Below are positions 9,633 to 17,643 of a DNA stretch of 64,000 nt, piece by piece; the first letter of the stretch is position 1; every line of letters begins with the position of its first letter. This stretch comes from Hymenobacter sp. UV11 (GTDB taxonomy: Bacteria > Bacteroidota > Bacteroidia > Cytophagales > Hymenobacteraceae). The stretch is from positions 310,001 to 374,000 of the forward strand of contig NZ_SRII01000001.1 in assembly GCF_004684095.1 (NCBI RefSeq), read 5' to 3'. Both the position numbers and the translations under genes were made by a program. Under the pieces are notes generated by a model. The model saw only the letters and a list, made by a program, of their open reading frames with translations, was not told the DNA's origin and made no database searches.

Positions 9633-9685
9633 GAAAAAAGGCGAAAGCAGGTTAAGAAAAACGCCCAGATGAGCCGGTACTAACG

Positions 9686-9693
9686 CAAAGGTG
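9686..9693 (-). promoter_or_regulatory. Candidate -7 promoter element for tamB
   Basis: The minus strand reads CACCTTTG, matching the A and TTTG positions of TAnnTTTG. It lies 54 bases upstream of the chosen GTG start and argues against the longer N-terminal extension. Confidence 0.45.
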
Positions 9694-9749
9694 CAGCTTT
9701 TCGCGCGTACCAGTCGGCCCAACGTAGCCAGTGGCGCGCAGGTTCGCCC

Positions 9750-9757
9750 GACCTTTG
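9750..9757 (+). promoter_or_regulatory. Candidate -7 promoter element facing tsaD
   Basis: The plus strand reads GACCTTTGCGG. It faces tsaD and is divergent from the tamB element 57 bases away. The family A palindrome at 9799-9886 would lie in the tsaD leader if this promoter is used. Confidence 0.4.
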
Positions 9758-9798
9758 CGGTTTCTACTGGGAAGTAACCGAGGCTGCCATACCCTATC

Positions 9799-9886
9799 TG
9801 TCATTGCGAGCCTGCGAAGCAATCACACCAGAACGAGTCGTTCGAACATCGTGCGGGTGCGATTGCTTCGCAGGCTCGCAATGACA
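9799..9886. repeat. Inverted repeat, family A (GTCATTGCGAGCCTGCGAAGC)
   Basis: The arms pair TGTCATTGCGAGCCTGCGAA with the complement at the right end; the centre differs from other copies. It lies in the tamB/tsaD divergent gap. The closest copy in this window is 13690-13786. Confidence 0.85.
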
Positions 9887-9921
9887 AATGATTACTTGCT
9901 AATTGCTCACTGCTAATTGAA

Positions 9922-10923
9922 ATGACTCTTCTCGCCATCGAATCGAGCTGCGACGACACCGGCGCGGCGGTGTTCCAAAACGGCCAGCTGCTGAGCAACG
10001 TGGTGGCCGGCCAGGCTGTGCACGAGCAATACGGGGGGGTAGTGCCCGAATTAGCTTCGCGGGCGCACCAGCAGCACTTGCTGCCCGTCGTCACGGCCGC
10101 GCTGCGCCAGGCGGGTATTACGAAGGACGACCTCGACGCCGTAGCCGTAACCCAGGGGCCGGGCCTGCTGGGCTCCTTATTAGTAGGAAACCTCTTTGCC
10201 AAGAGCCTGGCGCTGGCGCTGGGCAAGCCGCTGCTGGCCGTGAACCACATGCGGGCGCATATTCTGGCGCATTTCATCCGGGAGCCCAAGCCGGCGTTTC
10301 CGTTTCTGTGCCTCACCGTGAGCGGTGGCCACACGCAGCTGGTGGTGGTGCGCGGCGCGGCCGATATGGAAATTCTGGGCCAAACCATCGACGATGCGGC
10401 CGGTGAGGCGTTTGACAAAACGGCCAAGCTGCTCGGCCTGCCCTACCCCGGCGGCCCGCGCCTCGACAAGCTGGCCCAAACCGGCAACCCGCGCCGCTTC
10501 ACGTTTCCCGAGGGCGCGCTGGAGGGCTACAACTTCTCCTTCAGCGGCCTGAAAACGTCGGTGCTCTATTTTCTGAAAAAGGAAACCGCCGCCTACCCCC
10601 CCTTTATTGAAGAAAACCTGGCCGACCTCTGCGCCAGCATCCAGCATACCATTGTGCAAACACTGCTGCGCCAGCTCAAGAAAGCGGTCCAAGCCACCGG
10701 CCTGCGGCAAGTGGCGCTGGCCGGGGGGGTAGCGGCCAACTCGGGCCTGCGCCAGGGCCTGCAAGCAATGGCCGAAACCGAAGGCTGGGAAGTATTTATT
10801 CCCGACTTCGAATTTTGTACCGATAATGCGGCGATGGTGGGCCAAGCGGCTATTTTTCAATACGAAGCCGGCGACTTTGCCAGCCAGCTCACCAGCCCCG
10901 ACCCGCGCTTGAAACTAGCGTAG
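9922..10923 (+). CDS. tsaD: tRNA N6-adenosine threonylcarbamoyltransferase
   Basis: TsaD transfers the threonylcarbamoyl group to A37 of ANN-decoding tRNAs, with TsaB and TsaE. The 333-residue length is typical of the bacterial form. The N-terminus is the canonical LAIESSCDDTG, the metal-binding HxxxH is present as HMRAH (residues 109-113), the substrate segment is SGGHTQL, and the ATP-binding segment ends FCTDNAAMVG. The TAG stop is the first three bases of the following repeat. Confidence 0.97.
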   Translation: MTLLAIESSCDDTGAAVFQNGQLLSNVVAGQAVHEQYGGVVPELASRAHQQHLLPVVTAALRQAGITKDDLDAVAVTQGPGLLGSLLVGNLFAKSLALALGKPLLAVNHMRAHILAHFIREPKPAFPFLCLTVSGGHTQLVVVRGAADMEILGQTIDDAAGEAFDKTAKLLGLPYPGGPRLDKLAQTGNPRRFTFPEGALEGYNFSFSGLKTSVLYFLKKETAAYPPFIEENLADLCASIQHTIVQTLLRQLKKAVQATGLRQVALAGGVAANSGLRQGLQAMAETEGWEVFIPDFEFCTDNAAMVGQAAIFQYEAGDFASQLTSPDPRLKLA

Positions 10924-10990
10924 GGTAAGCTTGAGCTTGCCGCACTACCAAATAAGTAGCGTCAAAACGGCAAGCTAAAGCGTACCCTAC
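10920..10990. repeat. Inverted repeat, family D (GTAGGGTAAGCTT type)
   Basis: The arms are GTAGGGTAAGCTTGAGCTTGCCG and the near-complement CGGCAAGCTAAAGCGTACCCTAC with a 25-base loop. The repeat contains the tsaD stop codon. Related copies are at 18513 and 57391. Confidence 0.8.
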
Positions 10991-10998
10991 ACGCGCAA

Positions 10999-11006
10999 TA
11001 CCTTTA
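10999..11006 (+). promoter_or_regulatory. Candidate -7 promoter element for smpB
   Basis: The plus strand reads TACCTTTA, one base off TAnnTTTG, 43 bases upstream of the smpB ATG. Confidence 0.4.
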
Positions 11007-11014
11007 CGCCTGCA

Positions 11015-11049
11015 TCCGCACAATCCGTTAAATCCGTTAAATCTGCGGT
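11015..11049. repeat. Family E repeat unit in the smpB leader
   Basis: The unit contains AATCCGTTAAATCCGTTAAATCTGC-like sequence, with the 10-base AATCCGTTAA step duplicated, and ends directly at the smpB ATG. It matches the right arm of 4887-5025. It is single-armed here. Confidence 0.65.
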
Positions 11050-11505
11050 ATGAAAGACAAGACCCCCGCCAACGTCAGCATTAAAAACCGCCGCGCCAGC
11101 CACGAATACACGTTCCTGGCCAAGTACGACGCGGGTATGATGCTGCAAGGCACCGAGATAAAAAGCGTGCGCGCCTCCGAAGTCAACCTCCAGGATGGCT
11201 ACTGCACCTTCGACCACAAGGGCGACCTATGGGTGCACAGCGTGCGCATAGCACCCTACACGCTAGGTACTTACAATAACCACGACGCCATGCGCGCCCG
11301 CAAGCTGCTGCTCAATAAGCGCGAGCTCAAGCAGCTGGCCGGCAAGATGGATACCGGCCTCACCATCATTCCGCTGCGTCTTTTCGTGACCGACCGCGGC
11401 TTCGCCAAGCTCGAAATCGCGCTGGCCCAGGGCAAAAAGCTCTTCGACAAGCGCGAAGACCTCAAGGCCAAAGACCAGAAACGAGAAATGGAGCGCTTTC
11501 GGTAA
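11050..11505 (+). CDS. smpB: SsrA (tmRNA)-binding protein SmpB
   Basis: SmpB binds tmRNA and brings it to stalled ribosomes for trans-translation. The 151-residue protein has the family landmarks NRRASHEYTFLAKYDAGM, GTEIKSVRASEVNLQDGYC, the segment RARKLLLNKRELKQL, and a basic C-terminal tail KAKDQKREMERFR that in the family enters the mRNA channel. The tmRNA gene itself was not found in the window. Confidence 0.96.
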   Translation: MKDKTPANVSIKNRRASHEYTFLAKYDAGMMLQGTEIKSVRASEVNLQDGYCTFDHKGDLWVHSVRIAPYTLGTYNNHDAMRARKLLLNKRELKQLAGKMDTGLTIIPLRLFVTDRGFAKLEIALAQGKKLFDKREDLKAKDQKREMERFR

Positions 11506-11590
11506 ATGAGTAGGTGAGCAACTGAGTAAGTTTTCCCTTTGGGGTCCTGCTCATTTGCCGCCGCCTCTCATTTACTCATCTACTCATTTA
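11503..11590. repeat. Inverted repeat after smpB
   Basis: The arms TAAATGAGTAGGTGAG and CTCATCTACTCATTTA pair with one mismatch across a 56-base loop. The left arm begins with the smpB TAA stop. It does not clearly belong to families A-E. Confidence 0.6.
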
Positions 11591-11602
11591 CTTACCTGCC
11601 TT

Positions 11603-12391
11603 TTGAACCACGGTATTTGCGCGCTTAGCGCCGTTCCGGTTCGCGCCGAGCCCACCGACCGCGCCGAGCTGGTCACCGAATTGCTGTTTGGCGAGTGCTA
11701 CACGGTGCTGCAAACCCAGGGCAACTGGCTGCGCATCGAGGCCGCCGCTGACAACTATTTGGGTTGGATTGACTTCAAGCAGCATCGGCCCGTGAGCGAC
11801 GCCTACTTCGCCGCCTGGCGCGGCCAGGACCACCCGCGCGTGCTCGACGTGGTGCAGGTAGTATCCAGTGCCGACCGCCGGCAACCCATCACGCTGGGCT
11901 GCCGCCTACCCTTCTTCGACGGCATGACGCTGCAGCTGGGCGACGATAACCCGTTGTTTTTCAACGGCACGGCTACCAACCTAGCGCAGTCGTGCCTGCC
12001 CGAGCGCCAGCTAGTGCTACTGCGCAAGATGGGCCAGCAGTTCCTAAAAGCGCCCTACGTGTGGGGGGGTAAGAATATTTTCGGCATCGACTGCTCAGGG
12101 CTGATGCAGACGCTGTTTGGCCTCATCGGCGTGCAGCTGCCGCGCGATGCTAAGCAGCAGATTACGCTGGGCGAGCCCGTCGATTTTGTGACCCAGGCCC
12201 AGCTCGGCGACCTGGCTTTTTTCGATAATGCCGACGGCGCCATCGTGCACGTGGGCATGGTCTTCGACGATGGTGTCATTCTGCACGCCTCGGGCGAGGT
12301 GCGCCTCGACCCGCTCGACCACCACGGCATCTTCAACCGCGACCGCCAGAAATACGGCCACAAGCTGCGCCTAATCAAGCGCTTGCTGTAG
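11603..12391 (+). CDS. C40 (NlpC/P60) cell-wall peptidase with SH3-like N-terminus
   Basis: The frame is open from 11555, but homology-like sequence begins at NHGICALSAVPVRAEP, so I place the start at the TTG at 11603 (262 residues). An SH3-like segment (residues 5-70, with WLRIEAAADNYLGWID) precedes a second linker and an NlpC/P60 domain (about 135-262). The catalytic Cys is in GIDCSGLMQ, and the His in HVGMVFDDGVILHAS. Such enzymes cleave peptide stems of peptidoglycan, commonly gamma-D-Glu-diaminopimelate bonds. No signal peptide is visible, so it may be cytoplasmic and act on imported peptides, as YkfC-type enzymes do. The TAG stop belongs to the adjoining repeat. Confidence 0.85.
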   Translation: MNHGICALSAVPVRAEPTDRAELVTELLFGECYTVLQTQGNWLRIEAAADNYLGWIDFKQHRPVSDAYFAAWRGQDHPRVLDVVQVVSSADRRQPITLGCRLPFFDGMTLQLGDDNPLFFNGTATNLAQSCLPERQLVLLRKMGQQFLKAPYVWGGKNIFGIDCSGLMQTLFGLIGVQLPRDAKQQITLGEPVDFVTQAQLGDLAFFDNADGAIVHVGMVFDDGVILHASGEVRLDPLDHHGIFNRDRQKYGHKLRLIKRLL

Positions 12392-12490
12392 CGCGAACTC
12401 TCCAGTTCGTGCGCGAGTGCAGCAAGGCAGACGGCACCGCGCACGATGATGCTCGCTGCGCTCGCGCACGAACTGGAAAGTTCGCGCTAC
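12388..12490. repeat. Inverted repeat, family C (GTAGCGCGAACT...AGTTCGCGCTAC)
   Basis: The element fills the entire gap between the convergent peptidase gene and ung, and provides the TAG stop of the peptidase gene. Its outer arms pair GTAGCGCGAACT with AGTTCGCGCTAC, with extra pairing inward around CGTGCGCGAG/CTCGCGCACG. Confidence 0.85.
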
Positions 12491-13153
12491 TTACCATTGA
12501 ATCGGCTGCTCGCCATGTTTCTGCAACCACCCATTGGCCTGGCTGAAGGGCTTGGAGCCGAAAAAGCCGCGGTCGGCGGAGTAGGGCGAGGGGTGGGCGG
12601 CCTTCAAAACCAGGTGTTTACCAGCGTCAATCAGCTCTTCTTTTTTCTGAGCATAGGCACCCCACAGAATAAAAACCACATGCGGCCGGCCCGCCGACAC
12701 CTTGCGAATTACTTCGTCCGTAAATTCTTCCCAGCCTTTTTTCTGGTGTGAGGCGGGGGTAGCGGCCCGCACGGTGAGGGTAGCATTTAGCAGCAAAACG
12801 CCCTGCTGAGCCCAGCGGTCGAGGTTGCCGTTGGCGGGCGCGGGCGTGCCGGGCAGGTCGTCTTGCAGCTCCTTAAAAATATTTTGCAGCGACGGCGGGG
12901 TGCGCACGCCCTCATTCACCGAAAAAGCCAAGCCGTGGGCCTGATTTTTGCCGTGGTAGGGGTCTTGCCCCAGGATAACCACCTTTACCTCGTCAAATGG
13001 GCACGCGTCGAAGGCATGAAAGATTTGCGAGCCCAGCGGGTACACGGTGGTAGTGGCATATTCGCCCCGCACCCAGGCCGTGAGCTTTTGAAAATAGGGT
13101 TTTTCAAATTCGGCGGCGAGTACCGGCCGCCAGCTTTCGGCAATTTTGACCAT
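12491..13153 (-). CDS. ung: Uracil-DNA glycosylase
   Basis: Family 1 UDG removes uracil from DNA to start base-excision repair. The start is set at the ATG of MVKIAES (13153), giving 220 residues. The water-activating motif GQDPYHG has its Asp at about residue 64. The DNA-minor-groove loop HPSPYSADRGFFGSKPF is present near the C-terminus; the usual Leu after HPSP is Tyr here. It converges with the NlpC/P60 gene. Confidence 0.96.
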   Translation of the reverse strand: MVKIAESWRPVLAAEFEKPYFQKLTAWVRGEYATTTVYPLGSQIFHAFDACPFDEVKVVILGQDPYHGKNQAHGLAFSVNEGVRTPPSLQNIFKELQDDLPGTPAPANGNLDRWAQQGVLLLNATLTVRAATPASHQKKGWEEFTDEVIRKVSAGRPHVVFILWGAYAQKKEELIDAGKHLVLKAAHPSPYSADRGFFGSKPFSQANGWLQKHGEQPIQW

Positions 13154-13280
13154 GAGAGAGAAAAGTAGGAAAAGGAAAAAAGCAGCTAACAACTAAACCA
13201 GGAGGCCTCGCGTTGAGTCTTCAAAACCAAACTTGTGGGGCCACTGTTGCCCCGAGAGCGTAATTTCGCCGGCCGCCGCT

Positions 13281-13667
13281 ATGCCAACTACCACTACGCA
13301 GGGCGTAACCGTTACGGTTACGACTAATTACTTGCCCGACTACTCCAGCCCCGCTCAGGAGCACTTTGTGTTTGCCTATCGTATTGATATTCGAAACGAT
13401 AGCGAATTCACTATTAAGCTCTTGCGGCGGCACTGGTACATTTCCGATGTAAATACCGGTATGCGCGAAGTGGAGGGCGAGGGCGTGGTAGGCCGCCAGC
13501 CCGTGCTGGAACCCGGCGAGGGCCACCAATACGTGAGCGGCTGCAACCTGAAATCGGGGGTAGGGAAGATGCGCGGTACCTACCTCATGGAGCGCGTGGC
13601 CAACGGCGAGCAGTTTCGGGTCAACATCCCGGAGTTTACGTTGATGGTGCCGTTCCGGATGAATTAA
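13281..13667 (+). CDS. apaG: ApaG domain protein
   Basis: A 128-residue single-domain ApaG protein. The start is at MPTTTTQGV. Landmarks are FAYRIDIRNDSEFTIKLLRRHWYISD, then VVGRQPVLEPGEGHQYVSGC and a G-rich segment before MRGTYLM. ApaG has a fibronectin type III-like beta-sandwich fold; in enterobacteria it lies with apaH, which is not seen here. Its molecular role is unsettled. Confidence 0.93.
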   Translation: MPTTTTQGVTVTVTTNYLPDYSSPAQEHFVFAYRIDIRNDSEFTIKLLRRHWYISDVNTGMREVEGEGVVGRQPVLEPGEGHQYVSGCNLKSGVGKMRGTYLMERVANGEQFRVNIPEFTLMVPFRMN

Positions 13668-13689
13668 GGCAGAAATGCGGCACTGAAAT

Positions 13690-13786
13690 CGTCTGTCATT
13701 GCGAGCCTGCGAAGCAATCGCACCAGAACGAATTGTTTGGATTATCGTGCAGGTGCGCTTGCTTCGCAGGCTCGCAATGACAGACG
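13690..13786. repeat. Inverted repeat, family A
   Basis: The arms are CGTCTGTCATTGCGAGCCTG and its complement, continuing with GCGAAGCAATCGCACC against GGTGCGCTTGCTTCGC (one mismatch). It lies between apaG and a methyltransferase gene and is closest to the copy at 9799-9886. Confidence 0.85.
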
Positions 13787-13795
13787 ATTAAAAAT

Positions 13796-14584
13796 TTGTA
13801 CCAACTACTCGCTTATCTCCGCCACTGGCTGCTGCGCTCGGGCAATGCCCACGGGCTGCACTCGCCTTTCGTGTTTGGGCTGTATACCACCGTTATCCGC
13901 CACGACGGCGAGTTTCGCGCCTACCCCCTCGTAGAAAAGCGACGCCAGGAGCTGCTGGCCAGCGACCAAGTGCTGGACGTGACGGACTTCGGGGCCGGCT
14001 CGCAGGTGGCCGGAGCTGGCGGGCGCCGCCGGGCCGTGCGCGACATTGCCCGCCACGCGGCTAAGTCACCGCGGCTGGCACAGCTGCTGTTTCGGCTGGT
14101 CAACCACTTTCAGCCCGCTACCATCCTGGAGCTGGGCACCTCGCTGGGCCTCACCACGGCCTACCTGGCCCTGGCCGATTCGCGCAGCCAGGTGCTCACC
14201 TTTGAGGGCTGCCCCAACACGGCGGCCGTGGCCCGCCAAACGTTTGAGCAGCTGAAAATCACGAACGTGCAGCTGGTCGAAGGCAACCTCGATGCCACGC
14301 TGCCCGCTACCCTGGCCGATTTAGACAAGCCGCTCGATTTCGTGTTCTTCGATGGCAACCACCGCTACGAGCCCACGCTGCGCTATTTCGAAGCGTGCCT
14401 GGCTAAGGCGCACGAACACAGTGTATTCGTGCTGGATGATATCCACTGGTCGGCCGAGATGGAGCAGGCCTGGGCGGCCATTAAGGCGCACTCAGCCGTG
14501 ACCATCACAGTCGATTTATTCTACGTCGGCTTGGTGTTTTTTCGGAAGAAGCAGCCTCGGCAGGACTTCTGGCTTCGGTATTGA
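13796..14584 (+). CDS. Class I SAM-dependent methyltransferase (O-methyltransferase-like)
   Basis: A 262-residue protein from a TTG start 10 bases after a repeat. The N-terminal HGLHSPFVFGLY segment is typical of a Bacteroidota-specific methyltransferase family. The SAM-binding glycine-rich loop is ILELGTSLGLTTAYLA (about residues 111-126), followed by the acidic residue in LTFEGCPN, and FVFFDGNHRYEPTLRYFE as motif IV. The substrate is unknown. The stop overlaps the frame of the next gene by 4 bases if that gene used its farthest upstream start. Confidence 0.85.
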   Translation: MYQLLAYLRHWLLRSGNAHGLHSPFVFGLYTTVIRHDGEFRAYPLVEKRRQELLASDQVLDVTDFGAGSQVAGAGGRRRAVRDIARHAAKSPRLAQLLFRLVNHFQPATILELGTSLGLTTAYLALADSRSQVLTFEGCPNTAAVARQTFEQLKITNVQLVEGNLDATLPATLADLDKPLDFVFFDGNHRYEPTLRYFEACLAKAHEHSVFVLDDIHWSAEMEQAWAAIKAHSAVTITVDLFYVGLVFFRKKQPRQDFWLRY

Positions 14585-14591
14585 ACGTAGC

Positions 14592-14599
14592 CACCTTTG
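14592..14599 (+). promoter_or_regulatory. Candidate -7 promoter element
   Basis: The plus strand reads CACCTTTG, 39 bases upstream of the ATG at 14638. It suggests the small coiled-coil gene can be transcribed independently of the methyltransferase. Confidence 0.4.
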
Positions 14600-14637
14600 G
14601 CGCTAATTTCGTTTTTCATCCTCACTTGCCTTCTTTC

Positions 14638-14976
14638 ATGCCCACCGCCGACCAGCGCCTCGACCAATTAGAACCTGTCATCAGCGAGATGCTCGCTCGC
14701 TTGGACGAAACCGCTGCGAAAGTGGAGCGGGTATCAGCCCAAGTGCGCCAACTCACGCTCACAGTTACAAACTCAATAACTGCTCAAAGCGATAATATTG
14801 AGTTTTCGCTCAATAAAACGGTTCAACTGGAACAAGGCCAGAATGAGTTGCGCCAGGAAATGAACCAGCGGTTCGAGCAAATGGACCAAGGGTTCGAACA
14901 AGTGAACCAGCGGTTTGAACAAGTGAATCAGCGGTTCGACCAGCTTTTCGATTACTTAAAAGAGAAGCTGAAATAA
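14638..14976 (+). CDS. Small coiled-coil protein with tandem heptads
   Basis: A 112-residue protein starting at MPTADQRLDQLE. It is almost entirely predicted coiled coil, with no transmembrane segment. Residues about 76-103 are four near-identical heptads of the form NQRFEQV/MDQGFEQ, encoded by a 21-bp tandem repeat at 14863-14945, before a basic end DYLKEKLK. I do not recognise the family. It may be an oligomerisation module or an adaptor, but nothing around it fixes a role. Confidence 0.75.
   Translation: MPTADQRLDQLEPVISEMLARLDETAAKVERVSAQVRQLTLTVTNSITAQSDNIEFSLNKTVQLEQGQNELRQEMNQRFEQMDQGFEQVNQRFEQVNQRFDQLFDYLKEKLK
14863..14945 (+). repeat. In-frame 21-bp tandem repeat (four copies)
   Basis: Four diverged copies of a 21-bp unit encode consecutive heptads in the coiled-coil protein. 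Because the unit is a multiple of three, copy-number change would lengthen or shorten the coil without a frameshift. Confidence 0.75.
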
Positions 14977-14986
14977 ACTGCCAGCC

Positions 14987-15847
14987 TTAGGCATTCAGTC
15001 CGTGCGGGTCAATATCGCCGGTGGGGCGCACGGCTTCGCGCACGCGGGTGAGGCGCTGCAGGAGGGCTTCGAGCTGGTCGAGGGGTAGCATGTTGGCACC
15101 GTCGGAGAGGGCGGTGGCGGGGGTAGGGTGCGTTTCAATGAAGAGGCCGTCGGCGCCCACGGCGATGGCGGCCTTGGCGATGGTTTCGATGAGGGCGGGC
15201 TGGCCGCCAGTGACGCCGCTGGCCTGGTTGGGCTGCTGCAAGGAATGCGTCACGTCCATCACCACGGGCACGCCAAAGCTGCGCATGGTGGGCAGGTTGC
15301 GGAAATCCACCACCAGGTCGCTGTAGCCAAAGGAGTTGCCGCGGTCAGTGAGGATGACGTTGGGGTTGCCAGCGCCTTGCACTTTGTCCATGGCCCAGCG
15401 CATGGCCTCACCGTTCAGGAACTGGCCTTTCTTGATATTCACCACTTTGCCGGTTTTGGCGGCGGCTACCAGTAGCTCGGTTTGGCGGCAGAGGAAGGCC
15501 GGAATTTGCAGCACGTCCACGTACTCAGCGGCCAGCGCGGCCTCGTCCGACTCGTGAATGTCGGTGACGGTGGGCACCCCGATTTCGCGCCCCACTTTTT
15601 GCAGGATGCGCAGCGCCGTTTCGTCGCCGATGCCCGTGAATGAGTCGAGCCGCGAGCGGTTGGCCTTACGGTACGAGCCCTTGAAGATGTAAGGAATCTG
15701 GAGCTTATCGGTGATGTGCTTGATGCGCTCGGCAATGCGCAGGGCCATGTCTTCACCCTCGATAACGCAGGGCCCGGCCATTAGAAAAAACTGGCCGGAG
15801 TTGGTGTTGCGGAAGTGGGGTAGGGCCTGGGCCAGAGAAGTGAGCAT
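14987..15847 (-). CDS. kdsA: 3-deoxy-8-phosphooctulonate synthase
   Basis: KdsA condenses phosphoenolpyruvate with arabinose 5-phosphate to form Kdo 8-phosphate, the first committed step toward the Kdo of LPS. The 286-residue protein carries MAGPCVIEGED, FKGSYRKANRSR, TDIHESDEA, ILTDRGNSFGYSDLVVDFR and FIETHPTP. No other LPS gene is adjacent. Confidence 0.95.
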   Translation of the reverse strand: MLTSLAQALPHFRNTNSGQFFLMAGPCVIEGEDMALRIAERIKHITDKLQIPYIFKGSYRKANRSRLDSFTGIGDETALRILQKVGREIGVPTVTDIHESDEAALAAEYVDVLQIPAFLCRQTELLVAAAKTGKVVNIKKGQFLNGEAMRWAMDKVQGAGNPNVILTDRGNSFGYSDLVVDFRNLPTMRSFGVPVVMDVTHSLQQPNQASGVTGGQPALIETIAKAAIAVGADGLFIETHPTPATALSDGANMLPLDQLEALLQRLTRVREAVRPTGDIDPHGLNA

Positions 15848-15860
15848 GGGAAGGAAAATG

Positions 15861-15926
15861 TAGCATAAGCGTTAGCTTGTGCTTGGTCAGACTAAACGGG
15901 TTTCGCACAAGCTAACGCTTATGCTA
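15861..15926. repeat. Inverted repeat, family D-like (GCATAAGCGTTAGCTTGTGC)
   Basis: Perfect 22-bp arms (TAGCATAAGCGTTAGCTTGT plus GC and complement) flank a 22-base loop. The right arm overlaps the last codon and TAA stop of the methyltransferase gene at 15919. The core resembles family D but the ends differ. Confidence 0.8.
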
Positions 15927-16530
15927 GGCGCAGGCAAATAAATAGCTCGCGCCCGGCCCGCGCCCGCAGCGAGTTATACGCCGTGTCGAAGTGGCTAAAT
16001 TGAAAATAGGGCGCGAAATACGCCCGATATTCTTCACGGCTGCCGCCGAACGGCGGCTCGGCGGCGTTGGGAAACTCGGTGTCGAAGAGCAGGCCTACCA
16101 GCTTGCCACCTGGTCGTAGCAGCGCGGCGCACTGCCGGGCGTAGGCAGGGCGCAGGCTGGGGTCGAGGGCGCAAAAAAAGGTTTGCTCAATGACCAGGTC
16201 GAAAGCTTCGGTGGGGGGTAGGGCGAAGAAATCGGCTAGCCAGAGGTTTTCTTTGGGAAAGTCGGGCACGCGGGCGGCAAGGGCTGCCAGGGGCTCGGGC
16301 GCCAGGTCGGCCACTACTACATTTCGGAAGCCCAGGCGGTGCAGGTACTGGGCCTCGTAGGCCCGTCCGGCACCCGGAATCAGGATGCGAGGCTGCTGAA
16401 CCACAGCTAGTTGGTCGAAATAGGCGCGCAACGGGGGGGTAGGGCCGCCCACGTCCCAGCCGGCGCGGCCGGGAGTGGCGTAGCGGGCCTGCCAATAGGC
16501 CGCATCGAAGGGCGGGAAAACCGTTTGCAC
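15919..16530 (-). CDS. Thiopurine methyltransferase-family SAM-dependent methyltransferase
   Basis: The frame is open from 16704, but recognisable sequence begins with VQTVFPPFDAAYWQARY, so I place the start at the GTG at 16530 (203 residues). TPMT-family landmarks are the N-terminal WDVGGPTPPL, the SAM loop ILIPGAGRAYEAQYL, VVVADLAPEPL and the EQTFFCALDP motif. Bacterial members often act on small thiol, selenium or halide compounds; the substrate here is unknown. Confidence 0.85.
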   Translation of the reverse strand: MQTVFPPFDAAYWQARYATPGRAGWDVGGPTPPLRAYFDQLAVVQQPRILIPGAGRAYEAQYLHRLGFRNVVVADLAPEPLAALAARVPDFPKENLWLADFFALPPTEAFDLVIEQTFFCALDPSLRPAYARQCAALLRPGGKLVGLLFDTEFPNAAEPPFGGSREEYRAYFAPYFQFSHFDTAYNSLRARAGRELFICLRLA

Positions 16531-16590
16531 CGCAGCTAAGTATAAAGAAGGCCGGAGCCGATTGGAAATTACGCCTATTTTTACCCGTGG

Positions 16591-16598
16591 CAAAGGTA
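16591..16598 (-). promoter_or_regulatory. -7 promoter element for the TPMT-family gene
   Basis: The minus strand reads TACCTTTG, an exact consensus match, 60 bases upstream of the GTG start. It supports the downstream start choice for that gene. Confidence 0.55.
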
Positions 16599-16625
16599 AG
16601 TAGCGACCAGGCCGGTCCTGACGAG

Positions 16626-16633
16626 CACCTTTG
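16626..16633 (+). promoter_or_regulatory. Candidate -7 promoter element for the coiled-coil membrane gene
   Basis: The plus strand reads CACCTTTG, 35 bases upstream of the ATG at 16669, divergent from the element at 16591. Confidence 0.4.
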
Positions 16634-16668
16634 TTTTCTGCCACTTCATCCACCCAGCCCCCCTCTTT

Positions 16669-17622
16669 ATGGAGCCAAAACAGGAATATCCCGAACCCCG
16701 CCAAAACAACAGCCGTGTCCTTTTATGGGTCGCCCTCGTGCTCGTGCTGCTGGGCATCAACGGGGTGCTATTCTACCTGAACTCGCAGAAGAAGACTGAG
16801 AATGAGCAACTCACGACGCAAGTGCAGGCCAAAGACACGAAGCTGCAAGCCCAGATAAAGGAGTACGAAGATTTGAAATCCAGCTACGAGCGCCAGAGCC
16901 AGGACCTGCAAAAGCTGGGTCTGAGCAATGATTCGCTCCAAGCCCGTATTTCGAGCATTAACGCCGACTTGCTGAAACTGCGCTCGTTCAAAGCCGGCTC
17001 GTTTTCGGTGGCGCAACAGCGGCTTTTCAAGCAGCGAGCGATCAATCTGGAAAGCCAGCTTAAGAAAAAAGATGAGCAGATTGCCGAGTTGAAGCAGTCG
17101 AACGAGAATTTGTATACCGAAACCACCACTCTGAAGGAACGGCAGAACAAGCTGACCGACACCATCAGCACCATCGCCAAAACCAACCGCGACCTGAGCG
17201 ATAAAGTGACGGTAGCCTCACGCGTGCAGGCCAATAGCATCCACGTGAGCGTGCTCAACAAGCGCGACAAGGAGAAGGACGACGACAAGGAGGAGTTTAA
17301 GGCCCGCAAGGTGGACCGCGTGAAGGTGACCTTTAACCTGGCCCGCAACGATGTGACGCCCAAGGATACCAAAACTATCTACATGCGCATCTTGGAGCCC
17401 GACGGCGCGGCCCTCTACAACCTGAGCACGGGCGGCGGCACTTTCACCGTGGATGGCCAGGAGGCCTTCTATACCATGAAGCAAGACGTGGTATTTGACA
17501 ACAGCAAGCAGGCACTGAATTTTGTGTATGCCAAGGGCGGCGACTACAAAATCGGCCAGCACACGGTGGAGCTGTACGAAGGTGGTGCCCTGATGGGCAA
17601 AGCCACGTTTACGCTGAAGTAG
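16669..17622 (+). CDS. Membrane-anchored coiled-coil protein, Bacteroidota type
   Basis: A 317-residue protein with a short cytoplasmic start (MEPKQEYPEPRQNNS), one transmembrane helix (about residues 16-37) and a long Gln/Glu/Lys-rich coiled coil (about 40-195). A charged stretch KRDKEKDDDKEEFKARK leads to a C-terminal beta-rich domain of about 100 residues (VKVTFNLARNDVTPKDTKTIYMRI, then GQHTVELYEGGALMGKATFTLK), probably periplasmic. I recognise the layout as common in Bacteroidota but know no function. Confidence 0.85.
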   Translation: MEPKQEYPEPRQNNSRVLLWVALVLVLLGINGVLFYLNSQKKTENEQLTTQVQAKDTKLQAQIKEYEDLKSSYERQSQDLQKLGLSNDSLQARISSINADLLKLRSFKAGSFSVAQQRLFKQRAINLESQLKKKDEQIAELKQSNENLYTETTTLKERQNKLTDTISTIAKTNRDLSDKVTVASRVQANSIHVSVLNKRDKEKDDDKEEFKARKVDRVKVTFNLARNDVTPKDTKTIYMRILEPDGAALYNLSTGGGTFTVDGQEAFYTMKQDVVFDNSKQALNFVYAKGGDYKIGQHTVELYEGGALMGKATFTLK

Positions 17623-17643
17623 AGTGCATTAGGTGCATTAAAA

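Noticed and set aside
9632..9722. The longer TTG-started N-terminus of TamB
   Set aside because: A promoter-like CACCTTTG box lies inside the extension, and the membrane anchor starts directly at the downstream GTG.
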